This document shows, piece after piece, positions 10,976 to 18,766 of a DNA stretch of 34,091 bases. The stretch is from URHD0088 sp041488295 (GTDB lineage: Bacteria > Pseudomonadota > Alphaproteobacteria > ATCC43930 > CGMCC-115725). The notes beneath the pieces are model-generated. The model was not told the DNA's origin. It saw only the letters and a program-made list of their open reading frames with translations, and made no database searches. A program made the position numbers and the translations under genes. The stretch spans positions 1 through 34,091 of the forward strand of contig JBGPOZ010000021.1 of assembly GCA_041488295.1 (NCBI GenBank), written 5' to 3'. Within the stretch, counting starts at the first letter, position 1; each line of letters starts with the position of its first letter.

Positions 10976-13900
10976 GTGGACCACTTGAGATCCGCGACGG
11001 CCGAGGCTGCGGACGCGTCAAGCGGTATTCCGCTCGAGCTGGCTCCGTTGCTCTCGCCGTATCGGCAACGCGGGCGGCGGCTCTCCATCAGGATCGAGCG
11101 CCTGCCCCCGCGGGCCCGCCTTACCAGGGGCAGCAACAACGGCGACCGTACCTGGTCGCTGACGCCGGATGAGCTCGATGGCCTCATATATCTGCCTCCC
11201 GAAGGCATGGATGAGGCGCATACCCTAGCAATCAGGATCCTCAACCTCGACGAGGACTACGGCGCCACGCTCGCCGTGCTCGAGCTCCCGGTCTCGCGCG
11301 AGCAGGCCCGGCCGATTGTAAATCCGGCCGCCACTACCGGGCCGGGCGGCGCGGCGAATGTCGGCAGCGACGATCTGCGCCATCTGCGCGACGACTTGGC
11401 GGCAATAAAGGCCTCCCTCGCGGCGCGCGAGACCGAGCAGGTGGAAACGCGGCAAGACAACGAGCAAGCCTGGGCAGAAAAGTCCAAGCAATTGATTGAG
11501 GCCGAGCTGATTTCGGCTCGAAGTGCATGGGAGGCAGAGCTTGCGCAGCGCCTGACCGAAGCCGCAGCGGAGGCCGAAAAGAACCTTGCGGAGGCCCACG
11601 CCGCATGGCAGGCGGAACAAGAGCATCACCTCGCCGCGTTGCAAGCGCGTGCTGAGGAGCGCATCCGGCAGGCTCGCGAGGAGTGGCAAGAAGAGGCCGG
11701 AACCGCGCTGACGAAAGCGGAGGAGGCCTGGAAGGCGAGCGAGGCTGCTCGGCTTGCGACGGCCGAAGCTCAATGGCGCGAACAGTCCGCCCAGATGCTC
11801 TCAGAGGCGATGAAGCGGTCCGAACCGGCCGAGTCGAAAGCGCGCGCTCGGCCGAAGCGTGAGGATGCCGAGCTGCGCAGTCTGCGTGGCGAGTTGGCCG
11901 AGGCAAAGGCTTCGCTCGCGGCCCGCGAGGTCGCGTTGGCTCAATCGCGGCACGAGGTCGAGCGGCGCCTCGCCGAGTCGGAAGAGCGCGCGCAGGAGCG
12001 CATCCAACAGGCTCGCGCGCACTGGCAACACGAGACCGAAGCGGCGCTGACGGAGGCGGCGGAAACCTGGAAATCCGGCGAGGTCGTTCGGCTCGCGACG
12101 GCCGAAGCGCAATGGCGCGAACAATCCGCGCGGGCGCTCGCAGAGGCGACGGAACGGTTCGAACGGGCTGAAGTGGCGCTGGCGGAAGCTTCCAGGCAGG
12201 TCATTGCCTCCGAACTGGCCGCGGCTCGAGCGGCCTCGGACGCTGACATCGAGCAGCGCCTCGCCGAGTCGGAAGTGCACGCTGAGGCGCGCCTCCAAGA
12301 GGCTCGGGAGCATTGGCAACAAAAGGCCGGAGCGACTCTGACAGAGGCGGAGGAAGCCTGGAAGGCCGGCGAGGCGGCCCGGCTCGCGACCGCCGAAGCG
12401 CAATGGCGCGAACAGTCCGAGCGGGCGCTCGCAGAGGCGATGGATCGGTTCGAACGGGCTGAGGCGGCCCTGGCGGATGCGTCCAGACAGACGAGCGAGA
12501 CCGAACTCGCCGCGGCACGAGCCACCTGGGAGGTTGAGCTCGAGCGGCATCTCTCCGAGTCGGAAATGCACGCTCAGGAGCGCATCCATCAGGCTCATGA
12601 CGAGTGGCAGCACTATGCCGAAACGGCGCTGACGAAGGCGGAGGAAACCTGGAAGACGAGCGAGGCCGCTCGGCTGGCGGAGGCCGAGTCGCAATGGCAC
12701 GAGCAATCCGCGCGCGCGCTCGCGGAGGCGACGGAACGGCTCGAACGGGCGGAGGCGTCGCTGGCGGAAGCGCGCGCTCAGGCCAGAGGTGACGATGGGG
12801 AGCTTCGCAGTCTGCGCGGCGCGTTGACAGAGGCAAAAGCCGCGCTCGCGGCTCATGAGGCCGAGTTGGCCGAAACGCGGCAAGACTTCGAGCATGCTTG
12901 GGCAGAAAAATCCAAGCGAATGGTTGAGGCCGAGCTGACTGCGGCTCGAATTGCATGGGAGGCTGAGGTCGAAGAGCGCCTCGCCAAGTCGGAAGAGCGC
13001 GCGCAGGAGCGCATTGAGCAGGCTCGCGAACACTGGCAACAAGAGGCTGGAGCGGCGCTGACGAAGGCGGAGGACGCCTGGAAGGCGAGCGAGGCCGTTC
13101 GGCTCGCGACGGCCGAAGCGCGATGGCGCGAACAATCCGCGCGAGCGCTCGCAGAGGCGACGGGACGGTTGGAACGGGCCGAGGCGGCCCTGGCGGAAGC
13201 GCCCGCCGAGGCCAGAGGCGACGATCTGCGCGGCGCCTTGGCCGAGGGAAGAGCCGCGCTCGCGGCCCGCGAGGCCGAGTTGGCCCAAACGCGGCAAGAG
13301 GCCGGAGCGGCGCTGACGAAGGCGGAGGAGGCCTGGAAGGCGAGCGAGGTGGTTCGGCTCGCGACGGCCGAAGCCCAATGGCGCGAACAATCCGCCCAGG
13401 CGCTCGCAGAGGCGACAGGACGGTTGGAACGGGCCGAGGCGGCCCTGGCGGCAGCGCCCGCTCAACCCACACGTGACGATGCCGAGCTTCGCAGTCTGTG
13501 CGTCGCGTTGACAGAGGCAAGAGCCTCGCTCGCGACCCGTGAGACCGAGTTGGCCAAAACGCGGCAAGAGGTCGAGCATGCCCGGGCAGCAGCTTCCGGG
13601 CAGACGATCGAGGCCGCACTGACAGCGGCTCGAGCCGCCTGGGAGGCTGAGGTCGAACAGCGCCTCGCCAAATCGGAAGAGCGCGCGCAGGAGCGCTTCC
13701 AACAGGCTCGTGAGCACTGGCAACAAGAGGCCGGAGCGGCGCTGACGAAGGCGGAAGCCTGGAAGGCCAGCGAGGCCGCTCGGCTCGCCCAATGGCGCGA
13801 ACAAGCCGCCCAGGCGCTCGCAGAGGCGACGGGACGGTTCGAACGGGCCGAGGCGGCGCTGGCGGAGGCGCACGCTCAGCCCAGGGGTGACGATGTCGAG

Positions 13901-14500
13901 CTTGGCGGCCTGCGCGCCGAGTTGGCGGAGGCAAAAGCCTTTCTCGCCGACCGCGAGACTCAGTTGGCGCAGACGCGAGCCGCCCTCGAATCGAAGTCCG
14001 AGCGCCGGATCGCGAGTCCTCGGGCCGCGTTCAAGCGGTCGAAATATTTCGGCAAGCTTCAACAGGTTCAGCAGCTCTTTGCCGGTCAACAGCGGCACAT
14101 CGGCGGCGGCTTTATTCTCGGCGGTGCGTTGCTCGCGGCATTAGCGACGATCGTGTCGTTCTATCTCCCCATCGAGCCGACGGGTCTCGGCTGGTGGCCG
14201 AAGACCGTGCCGCCGGCAACCGAGATCGGACCGCCTCTTCACAGGATCGACACTCCGATCCAACAAGTGGCGAAGCGGCGCACCGTCGCTGTCGCGAATG
14301 TGCGTGCCAGCCCCTCGACATCAGCCGCAGTGGTCACGACTCTGCCACGCGATACGGAAGTCACGCCGGTCGAGCGGCGCGGGAAGTGGATACTCGTCAA
14401 GATCAGCGACGCAGAGGGCACGCGCCAGCAAGAAGGTTGGGTCTACGAGCCGAACTTATCGGAAGCGCTTGGCTCGATGGGCGGCCGCAGCGTGCAATAG
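10976..14500 (+). CDS. Giant repetitive coiled-coil membrane protein with C-terminal SH3b domain
   Basis: About 1174 residues from GTG 10976, chosen because AAAGGAG ends 8 bases before it; GTG 10829 would add 49 residues. Residues 18-106 form a strand-rich module (IERLPPRARLTRGSNNGD, then WSLTPDELDGLIYLPPEG) resembling a tandem-repeat module of large secreted adhesin-like proteins. Residues about 132-1015 are a continuous Ala/Glu/Arg-rich coiled coil. It is built from seven diverged repeats, each with a copy of WREQSA. A basic stretch (RAAFKRSKYFGK) precedes a single membrane helix at about 1043-1064, and residues about 1103-1165 are a bacterial SH3 domain (VANVRASPS ... GWVYEPNL). The charge pattern suggests the coil is cytoplasmic and the SH3b domain periplasmic. 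No enzyme motif is visible; a scaffold or envelope-linked role is only inference. Confidence 0.85.
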   Translation: MDHLRSATAEAADASSGIPLELAPLLSPYRQRGRRLSIRIERLPPRARLTRGSNNGDRTWSLTPDELDGLIYLPPEGMDEAHTLAIRILNLDEDYGATLAVLELPVSREQARPIVNPAATTGPGGAANVGSDDLRHLRDDLAAIKASLAARETEQVETRQDNEQAWAEKSKQLIEAELISARSAWEAELAQRLTEAAAEAEKNLAEAHAAWQAEQEHHLAALQARAEERIRQAREEWQEEAGTALTKAEEAWKASEAARLATAEAQWREQSAQMLSEAMKRSEPAESKARARPKREDAELRSLRGELAEAKASLAAREVALAQSRHEVERRLAESEERAQERIQQARAHWQHETEAALTEAAETWKSGEVVRLATAEAQWREQSARALAEATERFERAEVALAEASRQVIASELAAARAASDADIEQRLAESEVHAEARLQEAREHWQQKAGATLTEAEEAWKAGEAARLATAEAQWREQSERALAEAMDRFERAEAALADASRQTSETELAAARATWEVELERHLSESEMHAQERIHQAHDEWQHYAETALTKAEETWKTSEAARLAEAESQWHEQSARALAEATERLERAEASLAEARAQARGDDGELRSLRGALTEAKAALAAHEAELAETRQDFEHAWAEKSKRMVEAELTAARIAWEAEVEERLAKSEERAQERIEQAREHWQQEAGAALTKAEDAWKASEAVRLATAEARWREQSARALAEATGRLERAEAALAEAPAEARGDDLRGALAEGRAALAAREAELAQTRQEAGAALTKAEEAWKASEVVRLATAEAQWREQSAQALAEATGRLERAEAALAAAPAQPTRDDAELRSLCVALTEARASLATRETELAKTRQEVEHARAAASGQTIEAALTAARAAWEAEVEQRLAKSEERAQERFQQAREHWQQEAGAALTKAEAWKASEAARLAQWREQAAQALAEATGRFERAEAALAEAHAQPRGDDVELGGLRAELAEAKAFLADRETQLAQTRAALESKSERRIASPRAAFKRSKYFGKLQQVQQLFAGQQRHIGGGFILGGALLAALATIVSFYLPIEPTGLGWWPKTVPPATEIGPPLHRIDTPIQQVAKRRTVAVANVRASPSTSAAVVTTLPRDTEVTPVERRGKWILVKISDAEGTRQQEGWVYEPNLSEALGSMGGRSVQ
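11500..13960 (+). repeat. Seven diverged in-frame direct repeats inside the coiled-coil gene
   Basis: The anchor CAATGGCGCGAACA or a close variant recurs at 11771, 12110, 12401, 12692, 13121, 13376 and 13790. Spacings are 339, 291, 291, 429, 255 and 414 bases, all multiples of three (113, 97, 97, 143, 85 and 138 codons). Differences come from an optional sub-block encoding LRSLRGxLAEAKAxLAAREAEL. The last copy is internally shortened. The pattern indicates repeated duplication and deletion that kept the reading frame. Confidence 0.85.
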
Positions 14501-14504
14501 CTAC

Positions 14505-15140
14505 CTAACGCCGCTGCGCCGCGCGCCAGAAGCGGGCGGGATTGGGCAGGCGGTCGACGATCTCGCCGAGACGTCGGGTCAGTTTCGGGATCGCCATGAT
14601 GTCGGCGATGCGGCGATCCAGGAATGCCTCGGTGTCGACACCGCCGGCCGAACGGTCGTCGAGCCAATAGAGCATCGTCGCTCCGTGGACGGCAGCGAGC
14701 AGGCCGCGCTTCGTATAGAAATTGAAATCGGTCGCGGTGTCGCCGGCGGCGTACCAGGCGGCGTCGACCGTATCGTAGAGGAGGCGCAGGCCAAGCGGCA
14801 CGTGCTGCGGCAGCGCCAGGAGCGCGAGCGCGTGGCGCGAGGCTTCACGATGCGGCTCCAATGCTTTGAGGCGCGCTCGGATTGCGGCGGCGATGCGCTC
14901 GCGCACCTTGAGGGCTTCGAAATCGGCACCGCTCGCCGCCGCCAGCATGGCGCGGTCGGCCCATCGGCTGAAAGATGCAACGAGCTCGGGCCCGCCCCGC
15001 GGAAACAGCGCGAGTGCCTCCGCCTCGGTCATGCCGAGCTCGCGCGCACCGGCGCGCAATGCCGCCACCGACCAGCCGTCGAACGGCACGTTCGGGAGCA
15101 CCGCCAGCAGCAGCCGGTCCTTCATGTCGGTCGCGTCCAT
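14505..15140 (-). CDS. COQ9 family protein (ubiquinone biosynthesis accessory factor)
   Basis: A 211-residue protein of the COQ9 family, which in mitochondria binds lipid and helps Coq7-type hydroxylation in ubiquinone synthesis; alphaproteobacteria carry homologues. The visible signature is a TetR-like helical fold with GWSVAALRAGARELGMTEAEALALFP, followed by YDTVDAAWYAAGDTATDFNFYTKRGL, a very characteristic COQ9 segment, and WLDDRS near the C-terminus. The start at 15140 has GAGGAG about 7 bases upstream. Its stop lies 4 bp from the stop of the convergent coiled-coil gene. It is probably co-transcribed with the deformylase gene 25 bp upstream. Confidence 0.9.
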   Translation of the reverse strand: MDATDMKDRLLLAVLPNVPFDGWSVAALRAGARELGMTEAEALALFPRGGPELVASFSRWADRAMLAAASGADFEALKVRERIAAAIRARLKALEPHREASRHALALLALPQHVPLGLRLLYDTVDAAWYAAGDTATDFNFYTKRGLLAAVHGATMLYWLDDRSAGGVDTEAFLDRRIADIMAIPKLTRRLGEIVDRLPNPARFWRAAQRR

Positions 15141-15165
15141 CTCATGCTCCTCGCAAAACCGGCGC

Positions 15166-15717
15166 TCAGTTCCGGGCGAACGCCGCGAGATCGATCGGAT
15201 GGCGTTGCCACTCCTCGATGAAGACCAGCAGACGGTGATCGGTCATGCGCTGCGGGTAGAGGATGCCATCGAGATGGTCGCATTCGTGCTGGACGATTCG
15301 GGCGTGGAAACCCTCGACCTCGCGCTCGAAGGCGGCGCCGTCGAGCGAAATCCCGCGATAGCGGATGCGGGCGTGACGCGGCACCGCGCCGCGCAGGCCC
15401 GGCACCGAGAGACAGCCCTCCCAGCCGAGCTCGATGTCGCCCTCGAGCGGTTCGATCACCGGGTTGACAAGCACGGTCAGCCCTTGCGCGACGTCGGCCG
15501 GCCGGCCGCTCGTGCGCTCGGCCGGCACCTTGAAGATGACGACGCGCCGCGGCACGTGAATCTGCGGCGCCGCGAGCCCGGCGCCGCCGACGTCGTCCAA
15601 GGTCTCGATCATGTCGGCGACGAGGCCCTTCACCTCGGGCGCGGTCGGATCGACCACCCTCTCGGCGACGCCGCGCAACACCGGGTGCCCCATGCGGGCA
15701 ATCTTGAGGATCGACAT
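15166..15717 (-). CDS. def: Peptide deformylase
   Basis: Removes the N-formyl group from nascent proteins; 183 residues, a metalloenzyme. All three family motifs are present: GAGLAAPQ (45-52), EGCLSVP (100-106, metal ligand Cys102) and QHECDHLDG (143-151, metal ligands His144 and His148, catalytic Glu145). The chain begins MSILKIARMGHPVLR, a standard N-terminus. It lies next to COQ9 rather than fmt, the usual partner of the housekeeping copy, so it may be a second deformylase; the rest of the genome is not visible. Divergent from rpsU. Confidence 0.93.
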   Translation of the reverse strand: MSILKIARMGHPVLRGVAERVVDPTAPEVKGLVADMIETLDDVGGAGLAAPQIHVPRRVVIFKVPAERTSGRPADVAQGLTVLVNPVIEPLEGDIELGWEGCLSVPGLRGAVPRHARIRYRGISLDGAAFEREVEGFHARIVQHECDHLDGILYPQRMTDHRLLVFIEEWQRHPIDLAAFARN

Positions 15718-15811
15718 CCAGCGAATATGGCGGTCCCGGCGGTTTCGGTAAAGATGCGAACGGGATCAGCCTCTTCACAACAAGGGAACCGCGTGCTAGA
15801 GACACGATATC

Positions 15812-15840
15812 GGCCGCGCAATTGCGGCCTGTTTTTGTTT
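15812..15840 (+). terminator. Terminator-like hairpin in the rpsU leader
   Basis: GGCCGC (15812-15817) pairs perfectly with GCGGCC (15824-15829) around a 6-base loop, and TGTTTTTGTTT follows at 15830-15840. This is the form of an intrinsic terminator on the plus strand. No plus-strand gene lies upstream for more than 1 kb (the coiled-coil gene ends at 14500), and rpsU starts 35 bases later, so it may be a leader attenuator rather than an ordinary terminator. A poor promoter candidate (TTCACA with TAGAGA, 17-base spacing) lies just upstream. Confidence 0.55.
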
Positions 15841-15874
15841 GCCCGAACCAGCTCTGAAAGGGAGTGGCCCGCTC

Positions 15875-16078
15875 GTGCAAGTTCTCGTCCGCGACAACAA
15901 CGTCGACCAGGCGCTGCGCGCGCTGAAGAAGAAGATGCAGCGCGAGGGCGTCTTCCGGGAAATGAAGCTTCGTCGCAACTACGAGAAGCCGTCCGAGCGC
16001 AAGGCTCGCGAGAAGGCCGAGGCCGTCCGCCGCTACCGCAAGCTTATGCGCAAGCGCATGGACCGCGAGGGCTATTAG
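15875..16078 (+). CDS. rpsU: 30S ribosomal protein bS21
   Basis: Small basic ribosomal protein of the 30S platform, involved in initiation. 67 residues from GTG 15875, beginning VQVLVRDNNVDQALRALKK and continuing with KLRRNYEKPSERKAREK, both characteristic of bS21. The frame is open to a TTG at 15839, but GTG 15875 matches the family N-terminus and has AAAGGGAG a short distance upstream. It is monocistronic, with a terminator-like hairpin in its leader. Confidence 0.95.
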   Translation: MQVLVRDNNVDQALRALKKKMQREGVFREMKLRRNYEKPSERKAREKAEAVRRYRKLMRKRMDREGY

Positions 16079-16137
16079 CCCAAACGCCGCCGGCCCGGTC
16101 GGCGCTGACGAGCCGCCCCCGCGGCGCCTCGCGCTTG

Positions 16138-16800
16138 CTACCGCCCCGGCTGCGGCACGATGCGCAGATAGGGCTTCAGCGTCTTCCAGCCTTTCGGGAA
16201 TTTTGCCTTCGCCTGCTCGTCGCTGACCGAGGGCGGGATGATGACGTCCTCGCCCGGCCGCCAATTGACCGGCGTCGCGACGTTGTGCTTGCTCGTCAGC
16301 TGACAGGAATCGAGAAGGCGCAAGACCTCGTCGAAGTTGCGGCCGGTGCTCATCGGATAAGTGAGCATCGCCTTCACCTTCTTGTCGGGCCCGATGACGA
16401 AGACCGACCGTACCGTCGCGTTGTCGGCTGGTGTCCGCCCTTCCGCGCTCGTCCCGGCCTCGGCCGGGAGCATGTCGTAGAGCTTCGCCACTTTGAGCTC
16501 CGGGTCGCCGATCAGCGGATAATTGACTGCGTGTCCCTGCGTCTCCTCGATGTCTTTCGCCCATTTCCCATGGCTGCCGACCGGATCGACGCTGAGGCCG
16601 ACGATCTTGCAGCCGCGTTTGTCGAATTCCGGCTTCAATCCCGCCATGTAGCCGAGCTCGGTCGTGCAGACCGGCGTGAAGTCCTTCGGATGCGAAAAGA
16701 GAATGGCCCAACCATTCCCGATCCACTCATGGAATTTGATCGCCCCTTGCGTCGTCTCCGCCGTGAAGTTCGGAGCCTCGGAATTGATCCTGAGCGACAT
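16138..16800 (-). CDS. 1-Cys peroxiredoxin (Prx6-type)
   Basis: Reduces hydrogen peroxide and organic hydroperoxides; 220 residues. The peroxidatic Cys45 lies in HPKDFTPVCTTELG with Thr42 and Pro38 in the expected places, followed by DPVGSHGKWAKDI and a C-terminal 1-CysPrx extension (WRPGEDVIIPPSVS, PKGWKTLKPYLR). This length and tail indicate the Prx6 group rather than the shorter AhpC group. ATG 16800 is chosen over the in-frame codon at 16839 because GGAGGGA lies directly before it. An AT-rich region with a perfect -10 lies upstream. It sits 143 bp beyond the end of pntB, fitting redox defence that draws on reduced cofactors, but operon linkage is doubtful. Confidence 0.93.
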   Translation of the reverse strand: MSLRINSEAPNFTAETTQGAIKFHEWIGNGWAILFSHPKDFTPVCTTELGYMAGLKPEFDKRGCKIVGLSVDPVGSHGKWAKDIEETQGHAVNYPLIGDPELKVAKLYDMLPAEAGTSAEGRTPADNATVRSVFVIGPDKKVKAMLTYPMSTGRNFDEVLRLLDSCQLTSKHNVATPVNWRPGEDVIIPPSVSDEQAKAKFPKGWKTLKPYLRIVPQPGR

Positions 16801-16943
16801 GCTTCCCTCCATTGCGTATTTAATTAAGCATGATATCACACTATGCCAAAATCTTCTAGAATATTGTACAATTAATTTATTATACTGAAATATAGTGTTT
16901 TATCTGCCGATGCACCGTCGTAGGACGCTTTTCCCGCATCCCT
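16801..16943 (-). promoter_or_regulatory. AT-rich promoter region of the peroxiredoxin gene
   Basis: About 90 bases (16815-16905) are strongly AT-rich, unlike all other intergenic DNA here. On the minus strand a perfect TATAAT lies at 16884-16879, but its -35 is weak. Three short perfect palindromes occur: TTAATTAA (16820-16827), TTCTAGAA (16854-16861) and ATTGTACAAT (16863-16872). These could be regulator sites. No OxyR-like site was identified with confidence. Confidence 0.5.
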
Positions 16944-18338
16944 TCACTCCATCGCCTTGACGATCTCCTCGCACATCTTCTTGGCGTCGCCGAACAGCAT
17001 CATCGTGTTGTCGCGGTAGAACAGCTCGTTCTCGACGCCGGCATAGCCCGAGGCCATCGAGCGCTTGACGAAGAGCACCGTCTTTGCCCGTTCGACATCG
17101 AGGATCGGCATGCCGTAGATGGGCGACGATGGATCGGTCTTTGCGGCCGGGTTCGTCACGTCGTTGGCGCCGATGACGAAGGCGACGTCGGTCGAGGCGA
17201 AGTCGCGGTTGATCTCGTCGAGCTCGAGCACCTCGTCATAGGGCACGTTGGCCTCGGCGAGGAGGACGTTCATGTGCCCGGGCATGCGCCCCGCCACCGG
17301 GTGGATGGCGTAGCGCACCGTGACGCCGGCCTTTTTCAGAACATCCGCCATCTCGCGCAGCGCGTGCTGCGCCTGCGCCACCGCCATGCCGTAGCCCGGG
17401 ACGATGATGACCGAGGAGGCGTTCTTCATGATGAAGGAAGCGTCCTCGGCGCTGCCCGACTTCACCGTGCGGTCGCCGCCCGGCCCGCCGGCACCGGGCA
17501 ACGCGCCCTCGCCGCCGAAGCCGCCGAGGATGACGTTGAAGATCGAGCGGTTCATCCCCTTGCACATGATGTAGCTGAGGATGGCGCCCGATGAGCCGAC
17601 CAGCGCGCCGGTGACGATGAGGGCGCTGTTGCCGAGGGTGAAGCCGATGCCGCACGCCGCCCATCCCGAATAAGAGTTGAGCATCGAGATGACGACCGGC
17701 ATATCGGCGCCGCCGATCGGCAGGATGAGGAGGAAGCCCAACGCGAAGGAGAGGAGGACGAGCAACACGAAGGCGGCGGCGGGTTGCGAGACGACAAGCC
17801 AAACGAGGAGGAGGATGAGGGCGATGCCGAGCGCGGCATTCAAGAGATGCTGGCCGGCAAAGACGAGCGGCCTGCCCGAGACGAGGCCTTGCAGCTTCGC
17901 GAATGCCACGATCGAGCCGGTGAAGGTGATGGCGCCGATCGCCGTGCCGAGCCCCATCTCGACGAGGCTGCCGCGGAAGATCGCCCCGGCGGTGCCGATG
18001 CCGTAGGATTCGGGCGCGGCGAAGGCGGCGGTCGCAACGCACACCGCGGCGAGGCCGACGAGGCTGTGGAAGGCGGCGACGAGCTGCGGCAGCGCGGTCA
18101 TCTGGATCTGGAGCGCGATGTAGGTGCCGATCGCGCCGCCGATCAGAATGGCGATGACGATCGCCCAGAAGCTGAGGACCTCGGGTCCGGCGAGGGTCGT
18201 CACGATGGCGATCACCATGCCGGCGATGCCGTAGGCATTGCCGGTACGCGAGGTCACGGGCGAGGACAGCCCGCGCAAGGCCATGATGAAGCAGACCGAG
18301 GCGACGAGATAAAGGAGGGCTGAGAGATCTGGGCTCAC
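16944..18338 (-). CDS. pntB: NAD(P) transhydrogenase subunit beta
   Basis: Membrane subunit carrying the NADP(H)-binding domain of the proton-translocating transhydrogenase; 464 residues. The N-terminal half is a set of hydrophobic helices (LYLVASVCFIMALRGLSSP onward), followed by the domain III segment with VIIVPGYGMAVAQAQH, HPVAGRMPGHMNVLLAEA, VIGANDVTNPAA and GYAGVENELFY, all PntB hallmarks. It makes NADPH from NADH using the proton gradient. It is the third gene of pntAA-pntAB-pntB, starting 10 bp after pntAB. Confidence 0.96.
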   Translation of the reverse strand: MSPDLSALLYLVASVCFIMALRGLSSPVTSRTGNAYGIAGMVIAIVTTLAGPEVLSFWAIVIAILIGGAIGTYIALQIQMTALPQLVAAFHSLVGLAAVCVATAAFAAPESYGIGTAGAIFRGSLVEMGLGTAIGAITFTGSIVAFAKLQGLVSGRPLVFAGQHLLNAALGIALILLLVWLVVSQPAAAFVLLVLLSFALGFLLILPIGGADMPVVISMLNSYSGWAACGIGFTLGNSALIVTGALVGSSGAILSYIMCKGMNRSIFNVILGGFGGEGALPGAGGPGGDRTVKSGSAEDASFIMKNASSVIIVPGYGMAVAQAQHALREMADVLKKAGVTVRYAIHPVAGRMPGHMNVLLAEANVPYDEVLELDEINRDFASTDVAFVIGANDVTNPAAKTDPSSPIYGMPILDVERAKTVLFVKRSMASGYAGVENELFYRDNTMMLFGDAKKMCEEIVKAME

Positions 18339-18348
18339 GGCATCATCC

Positions 18349-18762
18349 TCACTTCACCGGCTTTTTCTTGAACATCTGCAGCATGCGCTGGGTCACGATG
18401 AAGCCGCCGAAGATGTTGACCGAGGCGAGGATGACGGCGATGAAGCCCATCAGCTTGTGGAACGGGAAGCCGGCCGGTCCCGCGGCGATGAGGGCGCCGA
18501 CGATGATGACGCTCGAGACGGCATTGGTGACGCTCATCAGCGGCGAGTGGAGCGCCGGCGTCACGCGCCAGACGACGTAGTAGCCGACGAAGCAGGCGAG
18601 GACGAAGACGGTGAGCTCGAACACGAAGGGCGAGTTGCCGTGCGCGGCGCCCGCGGTCAGGTGGCCGATCTGCTGCGCCAGCTGATCGAGATTCTGTGCG
18701 AGGCCGCGGGCGTTGGCGGCGAGCTCGCCGGCGCGGTCGGCGAGGGCGGCGGGGCTGTCCAT
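18349..18762 (-). CDS. pntAB: NAD(P) transhydrogenase subunit alpha, membrane part
   Basis: Small membrane part of the split alpha subunit; 137 residues. A hydrophilic N-terminus is followed by hydrophobic helices around FELTVFVLACFVGYYVVWRV and further segments (SVIIVGALIAAG, LMGFIAVILASVNIFGGF), ending in MFKKKPVK. The split of PntA into PntAA and PntAB is typical of Rhodospirillum-like alphaproteobacteria; in enterics the two are fused. It starts 4 bp after the pntAA stop. Confidence 0.93.
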   Translation of the reverse strand: MDSPAALADRAGELAANARGLAQNLDQLAQQIGHLTAGAAHGNSPFVFELTVFVLACFVGYYVVWRVTPALHSPLMSVTNAVSSVIIVGALIAAGPAGFPFHKLMGFIAVILASVNIFGGFIVTQRMLQMFKKKPVK

Positions 18763-18766
18763 GGCT

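Noticed and set aside
11801..14098. Long minus-strand ORF of 765 codons opposite the coiled-coil gene
   Set aside because: It is a mirror of the repetitive GC-rich coding strand, Leu/Arg-rich and without family resemblance. The plus-strand frame has a ribosome binding site, coiled coil and SH3b domain.
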